NCBI GenBank assembly: GCA_900545875.1
Contig: URAQ01000092.1
Location: 1 to 6,754, forward strand
Reading direction: 5' to 3'
Length of the DNA stretch: 6,754 nt
Source: an uncultured Collinsella sp.
GTDB taxonomy: Bacteria; Actinomycetota; Coriobacteriia; Coriobacteriales; Coriobacteriaceae
The notes under the pieces are model-generated. The model did not search any database and was not told the DNA's origin. It was given only the letters and a program-made list of their open reading frames with translations. Below, in pieces: positions 1-5,212 of this stretch. The translations under genes were made by a program, and so were the position numbers. How positions within the stretch are numbered: the stretch's first letter is position 1; every line of letters starts with the position of its first letter.

Positions 1-1
1 G

Positions 2-160
2 TCCCGCGCGTCCACCATCTTCCCCGAGATGGTTGGTCACACCATCGCCGTCCACGACGGCCGCAAGCATGTGCCCGTGTATGTTACCGAGTCCATGGTT
101 GGTCACAAGCTCGGCGAGTTCGCGCCGACTCGTACGTTCCGTGGCCACAAGGCCAAATAG
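2..160 (+). CDS. rpsS: 30S ribosomal protein S19, C-terminal part (partial)
   Basis: The first 160 bases hold the last 52 codons of uS19, in a frame open to the left edge of the window and ending in TAG at 158-160. The product binds 16S rRNA in the head of the small subunit with S13. The readable part has the family's conserved blocks: [35 protein letters not shown] and the terminal [10 protein letters not shown]. Full-length S19 is about 92 residues, so roughly 40 N-terminal residues lie outside the window. The next gene, rplV, begins 14 bases after the stop, and the stop codon runs into the AGGGGG that serves as its SD sequence. The position between (unseen) rplB and rplV is the standard S10-operon order. 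Confidence 0.97.
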   Translation, partial: SRASTIFPEMVGHTIAVHDGRKHVPVYVTESMVGHKLGEFAPTRTFRGHKAK

Positions 161-174
161 GGGGTTAACCGTAA

Positions 175-546
175 ATGGCAACTAAGTCTATTGAAACTGA
201 GGCCACCGAGGTTCGCGCCGTCGCTAAGTACGTGCGTGTTTCCCCCAGCAAGGCCCGCCTGGTGGTCGATCTGATCCGCCGCAAGCCTGTCGCTCAGGCC
301 TTCGACATCCTCCACTTCTGCGACCGCGCCGTCGCCGTGGATGTCGAGAAGGTTCTCCGTTCCGCCGTTGCGAACGCCGAGAATAACAACGGTCTGCGTG
401 CCGACAACCTGGTTGTCGCCGCTGCCTATGTTGACGAGGGTCCGACGCTTAAGCGCATCCGTCCCCGCGCCAAGGGTTCCGCTTCTCGCATTCTGAAGCG
501 TACTTCCCACATCACCGTCGTCGTTGCTCCTCGAAAGGAGGCGTAA
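175..546 (+). CDS. rplV: 50S ribosomal protein L22
   Basis: uL22 is a large-subunit protein whose extended beta-hairpin lines the peptide exit tunnel near the macrolide site. The 123-residue product has a globular domain (about residues 14-85, including [16 protein letters not shown]) and the conserved hairpin and C-terminal strand at about 87-117 ([15 protein letters not shown], then [12 protein letters not shown]). It is about 13 residues longer than the E. coli protein, because of an extra N-terminal stretch ([12 protein letters not shown]). The ATG at 175 is preferred because AGGGGG lies at 159-164 and upstream in-frame sequence would enter rpsS. The gene ends 6 bases before rpsC, and the AAAGGAGG near its 3' end (534-541) doubles as the rpsC ribosome binding site, so the two are likely translationally linked. 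Confidence 0.98.
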   Translation: MATKSIETEATEVRAVAKYVRVSPSKARLVVDLIRRKPVAQAFDILHFCDRAVAVDVEKVLRSAVANAENNNGLRADNLVVAAAYVDEGPTLKRIRPRAKGSASRILKRTSHITVVVAPRKEA

Positions 547-552
547 AGCTGT

Positions 553-1263
553 ATGGGTCAGAAAGTCTACCCCACCGGCTTCCGTCTTGGCATTACCGAG
601 AACTGGCGCTCCCGCTGGTTCGCAGAGAAGGATTACGCTAAGACCCTCGGTAACGATCTCGAGATCCGCAAGTACCTCGAGAAGCGTCTTTCCCGCGCAG
701 CTGTCTCCCGCGTCGAGATCGAGCGCGCTGGCGACAAGGTGAAGGTCATCATCCTCACCGCTCGCCCCGGCGTTGTCATCGGTAAGAAGGGTGCCGAGAT
801 CGATACCCTCCGCACCGAGCTCGAGAAGGTCGCTGGCGTCTCCAAGGGCCAGCTCTCCGTCGACGTTGTCGAGATCAAGCGCCCCGAGCTCGACGCCAAC
901 CTCGTTGCTCAGTCTATCGCCGAGCAGCTCGAGGGCCGCGTTGCCTTCCGTCGCGCTATGCGCAAGGCTGTCCAGTCTGCCCGCAAGGCCGGCGCTAAGG
1001 GCATCCGTATCCAGTGCTCTGGTCGTCTCGGCGGTGCCGAGATGGGCCGTCGTGAGTGGTACCGTGAGGGTCGCGTGCCTCTGCACACCCTCCGTGCCAA
1101 GATCGACTACGGCACGGCTGTCGCCAGCACCACCATGGGCGCTTGCGGCGTGAAGGTCTGGATCTACCTGGGCGAGAAGCTCCCGGGCCAGCCTGTTCCG
1201 AACATGGCTCTCGAGGGTACCTCCCGTCCGCGTCGTCGCAACAACGATAGGAGGAATCAGTAA
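553..1263 (+). CDS. rpsC: 30S ribosomal protein S3
   Basis: uS3 lies at the mRNA entry side of the small-subunit head and contributes to mRNA unwinding. The 236-residue protein has the expected layout: an N-terminal region starting [14 protein letters not shown], a type II KH domain with the GKKG loop at residues 77-80 (inside [14 protein letters not shown]), and the C-terminal S3 domain (about 115-210) with [23 protein letters not shown] split across residues 157-179. The tail from about 220 is arginine/asparagine rich. The length is normal for actinobacterial S3. The ATG at 553 follows AAAGGAGG (534-541) with an 11-base gap. The TAA stop (1261-1263) shares its last base with the rplP ATG, giving TAATG, which suggests termination-reinitiation coupling. 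Confidence 0.98.
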   Translation: MGQKVYPTGFRLGITENWRSRWFAEKDYAKTLGNDLEIRKYLEKRLSRAAVSRVEIERAGDKVKVIILTARPGVVIGKKGAEIDTLRTELEKVAGVSKGQLSVDVVEIKRPELDANLVAQSIAEQLEGRVAFRRAMRKAVQSARKAGAKGIRIQCSGRLGGAEMGRREWYREGRVPLHTLRAKIDYGTAVASTTMGACGVKVWIYLGEKLPGQPVPNMALEGTSRPRRRNNDRRNQ

Positions 1264-1688
1264 TGCTCGCTCCTAAGCGTATTCTTCACCGCAAGGTGCA
1301 GCGTGGCTCCATGAAGGGCCAGGCCAAGGGTAATACCGAGCTGCATTTCGGCGAGTTTGGTATCCAGGCTCTCGAGGCCCATTGGATCACCAACCGTCAG
1401 ATCGAGGCCGCTCGTATTGCCATGACCCGCTACATGAAGCGTGGCGGTCGTGTCTACATCACGATCTTCCCCGATAAGCCCATCACCAAGAAGCCTGCCG
1501 AGACTCGCATGGGTTCTGGTAAGGGTAACCCCGAGGAGTGGGTGGCCGTCGTCAAGCCGGGTCGCGTTATGTTCGAGATCGCCGGCGTGTCCGAGGAGAT
1601 CGCACGCGAGGCCCTGCGTCTTGCCCAGCACAAGCTGCCGATCAAGACCAAGATCATTACCCGCGCTAAGAACGGGGAGGACAAGTAA
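1263..1688 (+). CDS. rplP: 50S ribosomal protein L16
   Basis: uL16 binds 23S rRNA near the A-site tRNA elbow and is needed for late assembly of the large subunit. The 141 residues match the family end to end: [15 protein letters not shown] at the N-terminus, the [13 protein letters not shown] block, [15 protein letters not shown], the [15 protein letters not shown] strand, the [18 protein letters not shown] loop that reaches toward the peptidyl transferase centre, and a C-terminal [12 protein letters not shown]. Length is typical (136-144). The start is set by the one-base overlap with the rpsC stop and by AGGAGG at 1249-1254 inside rpsC. The 3' end overlaps rpmC in the same TAATG way. Confidence 0.98.
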   Translation: MLAPKRILHRKVQRGSMKGQAKGNTELHFGEFGIQALEAHWITNRQIEAARIAMTRYMKRGGRVYITIFPDKPITKKPAETRMGSGKGNPEEWVAVVKPGRVMFEIAGVSEEIAREALRLAQHKLPIKTKIITRAKNGEDK

Positions 1689-1903
1689 TGAAGCCCGCAG
1701 AGATTCGTGAGCTTTCCGACGAGGCCCTGGCTGAGAAGCTGAAGGATTGCCGCGCCGAGCTCTTCAACCTTCGTTTCCAGATGGCCACCAGCCAGCTGGA
1801 CAACACCGCTCGCGTGACCACCGTGAAGAAGGACATCGCTCGCGTCCTCACGGAGCAGCGCGCCCGCGAGATCGCAGCGGAGAAGTCCGCTGTCGCCGAG
1901 TAG
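1688..1903 (+). CDS. rpmC: 50S ribosomal protein L29
   Basis: uL29 is a small helical protein at the exit of the peptide tunnel, next to L23, where it helps form the docking area for nascent-chain factors. The 71-residue product is mostly two antiparallel helices. It carries the family core [16 protein letters not shown] (about residues 25-40) followed by [21 protein letters not shown]. An Ala/Glu-rich tail makes it slightly longer than the common 63-69 residues. GGGGAGG at 1674-1680, inside the end of rplP, is the SD sequence, and the ATG overlaps the rplP stop by one base (TAATG at 1686-1690). rpsQ starts 16 bases downstream. Confidence 0.96.
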   Translation: MKPAEIRELSDEALAEKLKDCRAELFNLRFQMATSQLDNTARVTTVKKDIARVLTEQRAREIAAEKSAVAE

Positions 1904-1919
1904 GACCTAAGGAGAGAAC

Positions 1920-2180
1920 ATGACTGATTCGCGTAACTCGCGTAAGGTCCGTACGGGTGTCGTTACCTCCGTCTCCGGTGCCAAGACCATTGTCGTCACC
2001 ATCACCGAGCGCAAGCGTCACCCCAAGTACGGCAAGATGATGACCAGCTCCAAGAAGCTGCACGCTCACGACGAGGAGTGCACGGCTGGCGTGGGCGATA
2101 CCGTCCGCGTTATGGAGACCCGTCCTATGTCCAAGATGAAGCGTTGGCGCCTCATCGAGGTCGTCGAGCGCGCTAAATAA
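1920..2180 (+). CDS. rpsQ: 30S ribosomal protein S17
   Basis: uS17 is an OB-fold primary binder of the 5' domain of 16S rRNA. The 86-residue product starts with a short polar leader, then carries the conserved RTGVVTSVSGAKTIVVTITER strand region, HPKYGKMMTSSKKLHAHDE (the rRNA-binding loop region) and GDTVRVMETRPMSKMKRWRLIEVVERA at the C-terminus, which is diagnostic of S17. AAGGAG at 1909-1914 lies 5 bases before the ATG. Upstream spacing to rpmC is 16 bases. Downstream the operon opens into an unusual 118-base gap before rplN, so rpsQ may mark the end of a regulatory segment within the cluster. Confidence 0.97.
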   Translation: MTDSRNSRKVRTGVVTSVSGAKTIVVTITERKRHPKYGKMMTSSKKLHAHDEECTAGVGDTVRVMETRPMSKMKRWRLIEVVERAK

Positions 2181-2204
2181 GCAGTCGCTCTTACGACTTG
2201 TACG

Positions 2205-2298
2205 TTTCCGAAGATGTGCGTATGCCTGGTTTGCATACCACAGGCCGCCTAAAGGCTGCGCACCTCTCTTCGGTTCTTAGTTCGGAGGAACATCTACC
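2205..2298 (+). ncRNA. Candidate structured mRNA leader of rplN (three-way junction)
   Basis: This is the only long gap in the ribosomal cluster, and it can fold into a closed three-way junction. Closing stem: CCGAAGA (2208-2214) pairs with TCTTCGG (2267-2273). After a small internal loop, GTGC (2216-2219) pairs with GCAC (2260-2263). Second stem: GTATGC (2220-2225) with GCATAC (2233-2238), loop of 7. Third stem: CAGGCC (2241-2246) with GGCTG (2254-2258), one bulged G, loop of 7. The 3' arm is not followed by a T-run, so it is not an intrinsic terminator. The rplN SD sequence CGGAGGA (2283-2289) lies 10 bases after the structure, and TTCGGA at 2281-2286 can compete for the 5' strand of the closing stem. 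Autoregulation by a ribosomal protein is inferred. I cannot match it to a named leader family. Confidence 0.5.
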
Positions 2299-2667
2299 AT
2301 GATTCAGATGCAAACCATGCTGAACGTCGCCGACAACTCCGGCGCTCGCAAGATTCGCTGCATCAAGGTGCTTGGCGGTTCCAAGCGTCGTTATGCAGGC
2401 ATCGGCGATGTGTTCATCGGTGCTGTCCAGGAGGCTATCCCTGGCGCCAACGTCAAGAAGAAGGACGTTGTCCGTTGCGTCGTCGTTCGCACCGTTAAGG
2501 AGATCCGCCGCAAGGATGGCTCCTACATTCGCTTTGATGAGAACGCCTGCGTTGTCATCAACAACGATGGTTCGCCCGTCGGCACCCGTATCTTCGGGCC
2601 CGTCGCTCGCGAGCTTCGTGACAAGAAGTACATGAAGATCGTCTCGCTCGCTCCCGAGACCCTGTAG
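2299..2667 (+). CDS. rplN: 50S ribosomal protein L14
   Basis: uL14 sits at the subunit interface, contacts helix 44 of 16S rRNA through bridge B8, and is the binding site of the silencing factor RsfS. The full 122-residue family length is present, with [22 protein letters not shown] at residues 1-22, the [30 protein letters not shown] core, the basic [22 protein letters not shown] block, and the terminal [28 protein letters not shown]. The ATG at 2299 follows CGGAGGA (2283-2289) at 9 bases. It is the first gene after the 118-base structured gap, and in other bacteria it is the first gene of the separate spc operon, so it may begin an independently controlled unit here too. rplX follows after 13 bases. 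Confidence 0.98.
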   Translation: MIQMQTMLNVADNSGARKIRCIKVLGGSKRRYAGIGDVFIGAVQEAIPGANVKKKDVVRCVVVRTVKEIRRKDGSYIRFDENACVVINNDGSPVGTRIFGPVARELRDKKYMKIVSLAPETL

Positions 2668-2680
2668 TTAGGGGAGATAT

Positions 2681-2986
2681 ATGTATATCAAGAAGGGCGA
2701 TAAGGTCCAGGTTCTCTCTGGTAAGGATCGCGGCAAGCAGGGCGTTATCCTGCGCGCTCTCCCCGCCGAGAACAAGGTCGTTGTCGAGGGCGTTTCGGTC
2801 GTCAAGAAGGCCGTCAAGCCCAACGCTGCCAACCAGCAGGGCGGCATCGTTTCGCAGGAGGCTCCCATCGACGCCTCCAACGTCAATCTCGTTTGCCCCG
2901 AGTGCGGTAAGGTTACCCGCGTCGGTCACGAGAAGGACGGCAAGAACAAGCTGCGCGTCTGCAAGAAGTGCGGCCACAAGTTCTAA
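2681..2986 (+). CDS. rplX: 50S ribosomal protein L24, zinc-ribbon (C+) form
   Basis: uL24 is an early assembly initiator that binds the 5' end of 23S rRNA and later sits near the tunnel exit. The 101-residue product has the N-terminal KOW motif ([20 protein letters not shown], residues 4-23), a central beta region, and a C-terminal zinc ribbon with two Cys pairs: C72/C75 (CPEC) and C94/C97 (CKKC). Four cysteines mark the zinc-binding paralogue type, which is common in Gram-positive bacteria. Zinc binding itself is inferred. AGGGGAG (2670-2676) lies 4 bases before the ATG. The protein is complete, so the cluster is not broken inside it, but an intrinsic terminator begins about 27 bases after the stop and rplE does not follow. 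Confidence 0.97.
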   Translation: MYIKKGDKVQVLSGKDRGKQGVILRALPAENKVVVEGVSVVKKAVKPNAANQQGGIVSQEAPIDASNVNLVCPECGKVTRVGHEKDGKNKLRVCKKCGHKF

Positions 2987-3012
2987 GCTGCCCGCAACAT
3001 CAAGTTGCTAGC

Positions 3013-3046
3013 AAAGGCCCGGATGCCACGGCACCCGGGCCTTTTT
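3013..3046 (+). terminator. Intrinsic terminator after rplX
   Basis: A perfect 10-base-pair stem, AAAGGCCCGG (3013-3022) with CCGGGCCTTT (3035-3044), is extended after one A/C mismatch by TGC/GCA (3024-3026 with 3031-3033) closing a CACG loop. The 3' arm merges into a run of five T residues (3042-3046). This is a textbook rho-independent terminator and should end the ribosomal protein transcript. The A-tract on the 5' side could give weak termination for the opposite direction too, but no minus-strand gene points at it nearby. Confidence 0.92.
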
Positions 3047-3053
3047 CTATCCC

Positions 3054-3079
3054 TACTCATTGGGGATACTCATTGGGGA
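3054..3079. repeat. Two tandem copies of a 13-base unit with a downstream inverted partner
   Basis: TACTCATTGGGGA occurs twice back to back with no mismatch (3054-3066 and 3067-3079). The first 8 bases of the second copy, TACTCATT (3067-3074), are exactly complementary to AATGAGTA at 3088-3095, enclosing a 13-base loop. AAATGAG occurs at 3087-3093 and again at 3114-3120, and TACCC/GGGTA (3094-3098 with 3104-3108) makes a further short hairpin. The block lies immediately after the rplX terminator. It could be a remnant of a small interspersed repeat or a repeated protein-binding site; the sequence does not decide between these. Confidence 0.7.
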
Positions 3080-3150
3080 CAGACTTAAATGAGTACCCTA
3101 ACTGGGTAAGCATAAATGAGCGGGTCGTGCTGTATAAATTGCTTGTGTGC

Positions 3151-3200
3151 GCGTTTATGCGCGTTAGATTGCGTTTAATTACGCACCTATGCGTATATAT
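3151..3200. repeat. GCGT motifs repeated at 10-base steps with A/T-rich spacers
   Basis: GCGT begins at 3151, 3161, 3171 and 3191, and the inverse ACGC begins at 3181, so every 10-base step across 50 bases opens with the same short motif in one orientation or the other. Each is followed by an A/T-rich patch (TTTAT, TAGATT, TTAATT, CTAT, ATATAT). The first three units read GCGTTTATGC, GCGTTAGATT and GCGTTTAATT. A 10-base period puts all copies on nearly the same face of the helix, as in multi-site operators or intrinsically curved DNA. The pattern is directly visible; the function is inferred. Confidence 0.55.
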
Positions 3201-3202
3201 GC

Positions 3203-3236
3203 ACCGTTTACGGGGCAATAATGACCGTTTAACGGT
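3203..3236. promoter_or_regulatory. Pair of related palindromes, candidate operators
   Basis: Two copies of ACCGTTTA each form a palindrome. CCGTTTACGG (3204-3213) has 4-base arms around TT, and ACCGTTTAACGGT (3224-3236) has perfect 6-base arms around one T. Their centres are about 21-22 bases apart, or two helical turns, so a dimer pair could bind the same face of the DNA. They lie about 90-125 bases upstream of the oxidoreductase start, in the only control region of a cassette that encodes its own DeoR-family repressor. Binding by that repressor is a natural guess but has no direct support here. Confidence 0.4.
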
Positions 3237-3241
3237 GAGAT

Positions 3242-3276
3242 ACGCAAAAACGCGCGCAGACGCGCGTGTTTGTGCG
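3242..3276. repeat. Imperfect hairpin with alternating CG core
   Basis: ACGCGCG (3250-3256) and CGCGCGT (3261-3267) are perfect inverted arms around CAGA. The symmetry continues outward imperfectly: A-tract bases 3247-3249 face GTT at 3268-3270, and CGCA (3243-3246) faces TGCG (3273-3276). The alternating purine-pyrimidine CG core is unusual beside the A/T-rich surroundings. No T-run follows on either strand, so it is not a standard terminator. It may be an mRNA leader hairpin or a protein site. Confidence 0.45.
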
Positions 3277-3327
3277 AATATAGAGCTGTCAGAAATGCAA
3301 GACGTTCTATGACACAGGAGACACATA

Positions 3328-4407
3328 ATGGCAGATTCCAAGCAGGCTCCACTCGACGCCGCGGCAGCCGCCAAAGCAGCATTTGCTTCGGTCCAGGACA
3401 AGCCGTTCCCTAACGACATCTTTACGGCTCCCGAGCTCCGTTGGGCTGTGATCGGTTGCGGCGTTATTGCCAACCAGATGGCTCAGTCCCTTGCCCTGGC
3501 CGGCCGCAAGCTTACGGGCGTTGCCAACCGCACGCTCACCAAGGCTCAGACTTTTGCCGACCAGTACGGCGTCGAGAAGGTCTATGACACGGTTGAGGAT
3601 CTCTACGCCGATCCTGACATCGACGCCGTCTACATCACCACCCCGCACAACACCCATATCACCTATCTGCGCGCCGCCCTGGCGGCCGGCAAGCACGTTC
3701 TCTGCGAGAAGGCCATCACGCTCAACTCCGCCGAGCTCGATGAGGCCCGCGCCATTGCCGCCGAACACAACGTGGTCCTTATGGACGCTACCACGGTGCT
3801 CCACATGCCCTTGTATCAAGAGCTGCGCCGCCGCATGGATGCCGGCGAGTTTGGCCGCATGAACCTCGCTCAGCTCAACTTTGGTAGCTACAAGGAGTAC
3901 GGCGACCTGACCAACCGTTTCTATAATCGCAACCTCGCTGGCGGTGCCATGCTCGATATTGGCGTATACGCCCTGTCCGTCATGCGCCTGTTTATGGCCA
4001 GCCAGCCAGCCGAGGTCGTGTCTCTGGGCAATACCTGCGAGACTGGCGTTGACGTCGCGGGTGGCATTGTCTGCCGTAATGCTGAGCAGCAGCTGGGCGT
4101 TGTGAGCCTTACGCTCCACTCCAAGCAGCCCAAGCGCTCGGTCATCAGCTTCGATAAGTGCTATATCGAGGTCAACGAGTATCCGCGTGCCGACCATGCG
4201 ACCATCGTGTGGACTGCGGACGGTCACCGTGAGGAGGTCCACGCTGGCACCGAGGCATACGCTCTGTGCTACGAGATGGCCGACCTGGAGAAGGCCGTTG
4301 CCGGCGATGATTCGAAGCGCGAGCTTCTGGGCTATGCTTCTGATGTTATGGAGCTGATGACCAAGCTCCGCGCCGACTGGGGAGTCGTGTACCCCGAGGA
4401 GGAGTAA
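3328..4407 (+). CDS. Gfo/Idh/MocA-family NAD(P)-dependent oxidoreductase
   Basis: This is a cytoplasmic dehydrogenase family acting on sugars, polyols, inositol or their derivatives; the substrate here is unknown. The 359 residues begin with an Ala-rich stretch (about 1-35). A Rossmann domain follows, with the dinucleotide-binding loop GCGVIA at 43-48, the YITTPHNTHITYLRAAL segment (102-118) and the catalytic-lysine motif as CEKA (126-129), where many relatives have EKP. The C-terminal alpha/beta domain carries GGAMLDIGVYAL (205-216), with D210 and Y214 at the positions usually lined up with the active site. AGGAG (3316-3320) precedes the ATG at 7 bases. The next gene, a DeoR-family regulator, starts 3 bases after the stop, and the SD sequence for it lies in the last codons here (GAGGAGGAG, 4396-4404). 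Family assignment is firm. The general fold also includes dihydrodiol and glucose-fructose oxidoreductases. Confidence 0.92.
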   Translation: MADSKQAPLDAAAAAKAAFASVQDKPFPNDIFTAPELRWAVIGCGVIANQMAQSLALAGRKLTGVANRTLTKAQTFADQYGVEKVYDTVEDLYADPDIDAVYITTPHNTHITYLRAALAAGKHVLCEKAITLNSAELDEARAIAAEHNVVLMDATTVLHMPLYQELRRRMDAGEFGRMNLAQLNFGSYKEYGDLTNRFYNRNLAGGAMLDIGVYALSVMRLFMASQPAEVVSLGNTCETGVDVAGGIVCRNAEQQLGVVSLTLHSKQPKRSVISFDKCYIEVNEYPRADHATIVWTADGHREEVHAGTEAYALCYEMADLEKAVAGDDSKRELLGYASDVMELMTKLRADWGVVYPEEE

Positions 4408-4410
4408 GCG

Positions 4411-5157
4411 ATGCTTGCGGAAGATAGGCTCAACGCGATCGTGACGATGGTGCAGCAGGCCGGCTCGGTTACCGTGCCGGAGCTTGCTGAAGCCCTGGGC
4501 GTGACGGCGTCTACCATTCGGCGCGACCTGCAGGCGCTCGACCGTGCACACCGTATCGCCAAGGTGCACGGAGGCGCGACGAGTCTGGAGCGTGCGCACG
4601 TGACGCGCGACCTGACGATCAACGAGCGCAGTGATCTCCATAACGATGACAAGGAGCGCATCTGCGCCCGTGCGGCGGCGCTTGTGGAGCCCGAGAGCTT
4701 TGTGTACATCGATTCAGGTTCGACGACGCTTAGGCTCATCGAGCATCTTCCGCGCCTTGAGGGCGTCACCTATGTGACCGACTCCGTGCTCCATGCTCAG
4801 CATCTCGCTCTGCGCGGCATGCGCACCGTGGTGCTGGGCGGCGAGCTCAAGCCCGAGACCGAGGCGCTCGTCGGTCCCGACGCCTTGGCAACCCTGGACC
4901 GCTATAACTTCAACTGCGGCTTTTGGGGATCCAACGGCATCGCGGCCGAGCAAGGTCTCACCACACCGGATATCGAGGAAGCGCAGGTCAAGCGCATCTC
5001 GATGCGCCATACCGCCAAGCGCTTCGTAATCTCGGACGCCAGCAAATTTGGCATGGTGGCGCCCGTCAAGTTCGCGGACTTTCGTGATGCAACGATCATC
5101 ACTGCGGGCGAGGTACCCGCCAAGTACCAGTCGATGGACAACGTCATCACGGTCTAG
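4411..5157 (+). CDS. DeoR-family transcriptional regulator
   Basis: The 248-residue protein has the full DeoR-family layout. An N-terminal winged helix-turn-helix (about 3-57) includes VTVPELAEALGVTASTIRRDL (20-40) and the wing HRIAKVHGGA (47-56). A DeoRC sensor domain (about 75-232), related to sugar-phosphate isomerases, has the phosphate-loop motif DSGSTT at 101-106, VLGGELKPETEALVGP (141-156) and GLTTPDIEEAQVKR (182-195), followed by SDASKFG (208-214). Such proteins usually repress sugar or polyol genes until a phosphorylated sugar binds. The ATG at 4411 follows the oxidoreductase stop by 3 bases, so both come from one message and translation is probably coupled. It likely controls its own operon through the palindrome-rich spacer at 3047-3327; that target is inferred. 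It precedes a terminator by about 13-35 bases. Confidence 0.95.
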   Translation: MLAEDRLNAIVTMVQQAGSVTVPELAEALGVTASTIRRDLQALDRAHRIAKVHGGATSLERAHVTRDLTINERSDLHNDDKERICARAAALVEPESFVYIDSGSTTLRLIEHLPRLEGVTYVTDSVLHAQHLALRGMRTVVLGGELKPETEALVGPDALATLDRYNFNCGFWGSNGIAAEQGLTTPDIEEAQVKRISMRHTAKRFVISDASKFGMVAPVKFADFRDATIITAGEVPAKYQSMDNVITV

Positions 5158-5170
5158 CGATGGGACAATG

Positions 5171-5212
5171 CCAAAACCACCACAAAGGTGCCTGCCCTTT
5201 TTGGCAGGTTTT
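5171..5212. terminator. Probable bidirectional terminator between convergent genes
   Basis: On the + strand, CCTGCC (5191-5196) pairs with GGCAGG (5203-5208) around a CTTTTT loop, followed by TTTT (5209-5212). On the - strand the same hairpin is followed by CACC/GGTG (5187-5190 with 5178-5181) and then a T-rich GTTTT (complement of 5173-5177). The outer AAAACC (5173-5178) and GGTTTT (5207-5212) can also pair. This lies between the stop of the regulator (5157) and the stop of the convergent pseudouridine synthase, whose TAA (5213-5211) overlaps the 3' edge of the element. Confidence 0.75.

Larger units (their letters stand above)
3047..3327. promoter_or_regulatory. AT-rich, repeat-dense intergenic spacer; probable control region of the downstream cassette
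   Basis: This 281-base stretch contains no convincing gene. It is visibly richer in A+T than the flanking genes and full of short symmetries: a 13-base tandem repeat, several palindromes, GCGT motifs at 10-base steps, and an alternating CG hairpin (each listed separately). It must hold the promoter for the 3328-5157 cassette, because a strong terminator isolates that cassette from the ribosomal operon. Only weak promoter-like hexamers are visible: TATAAA at 3133-3138, and TATATA at 3194-3199 with TTGCGT at 3169-3174 (19-base spacer). I do not commit to either. The SD sequence AGGAG of the next gene is at 3316-3320. Confidence 0.6.

Noticed and set aside
29..107. Direct repeat ATGGTTGGTCACA at 29-41 and 95-107
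   Set aside because: Both copies encode the MVGH motifs that are conserved in S19 proteins, so protein constraint explains the repeat.
103..1086. 327-codon open frame on the - strand across rpsS, rplV and rpsC
   Set aside because: It is exactly antisense to three certain ribosomal protein genes. Long antisense frames are expected from their GC-rich codon use, and the translation resembles no family.
2208..2273. The rpsQ-rplN structure as a transcription terminator
   Set aside because: The 3' arm is followed by TTCTTAGTTCGG rather than a T-run, and the structure is branched; a leader is a better reading.
2968..3312. Open frames on both strands in the rplX-oxidoreductase spacer
   Set aside because: They cross the strong terminator or the repeat-dense region, lack a ribosome binding site and show no recognisable protein pattern.
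3307..4641. 444-codon open frame on the - strand across the oxidoreductase and the start of the regulator
   Set aside because: The + strand frames here have clear domains, SD sequences and coupling. The antisense product is low-complexity and spans a gene boundary.
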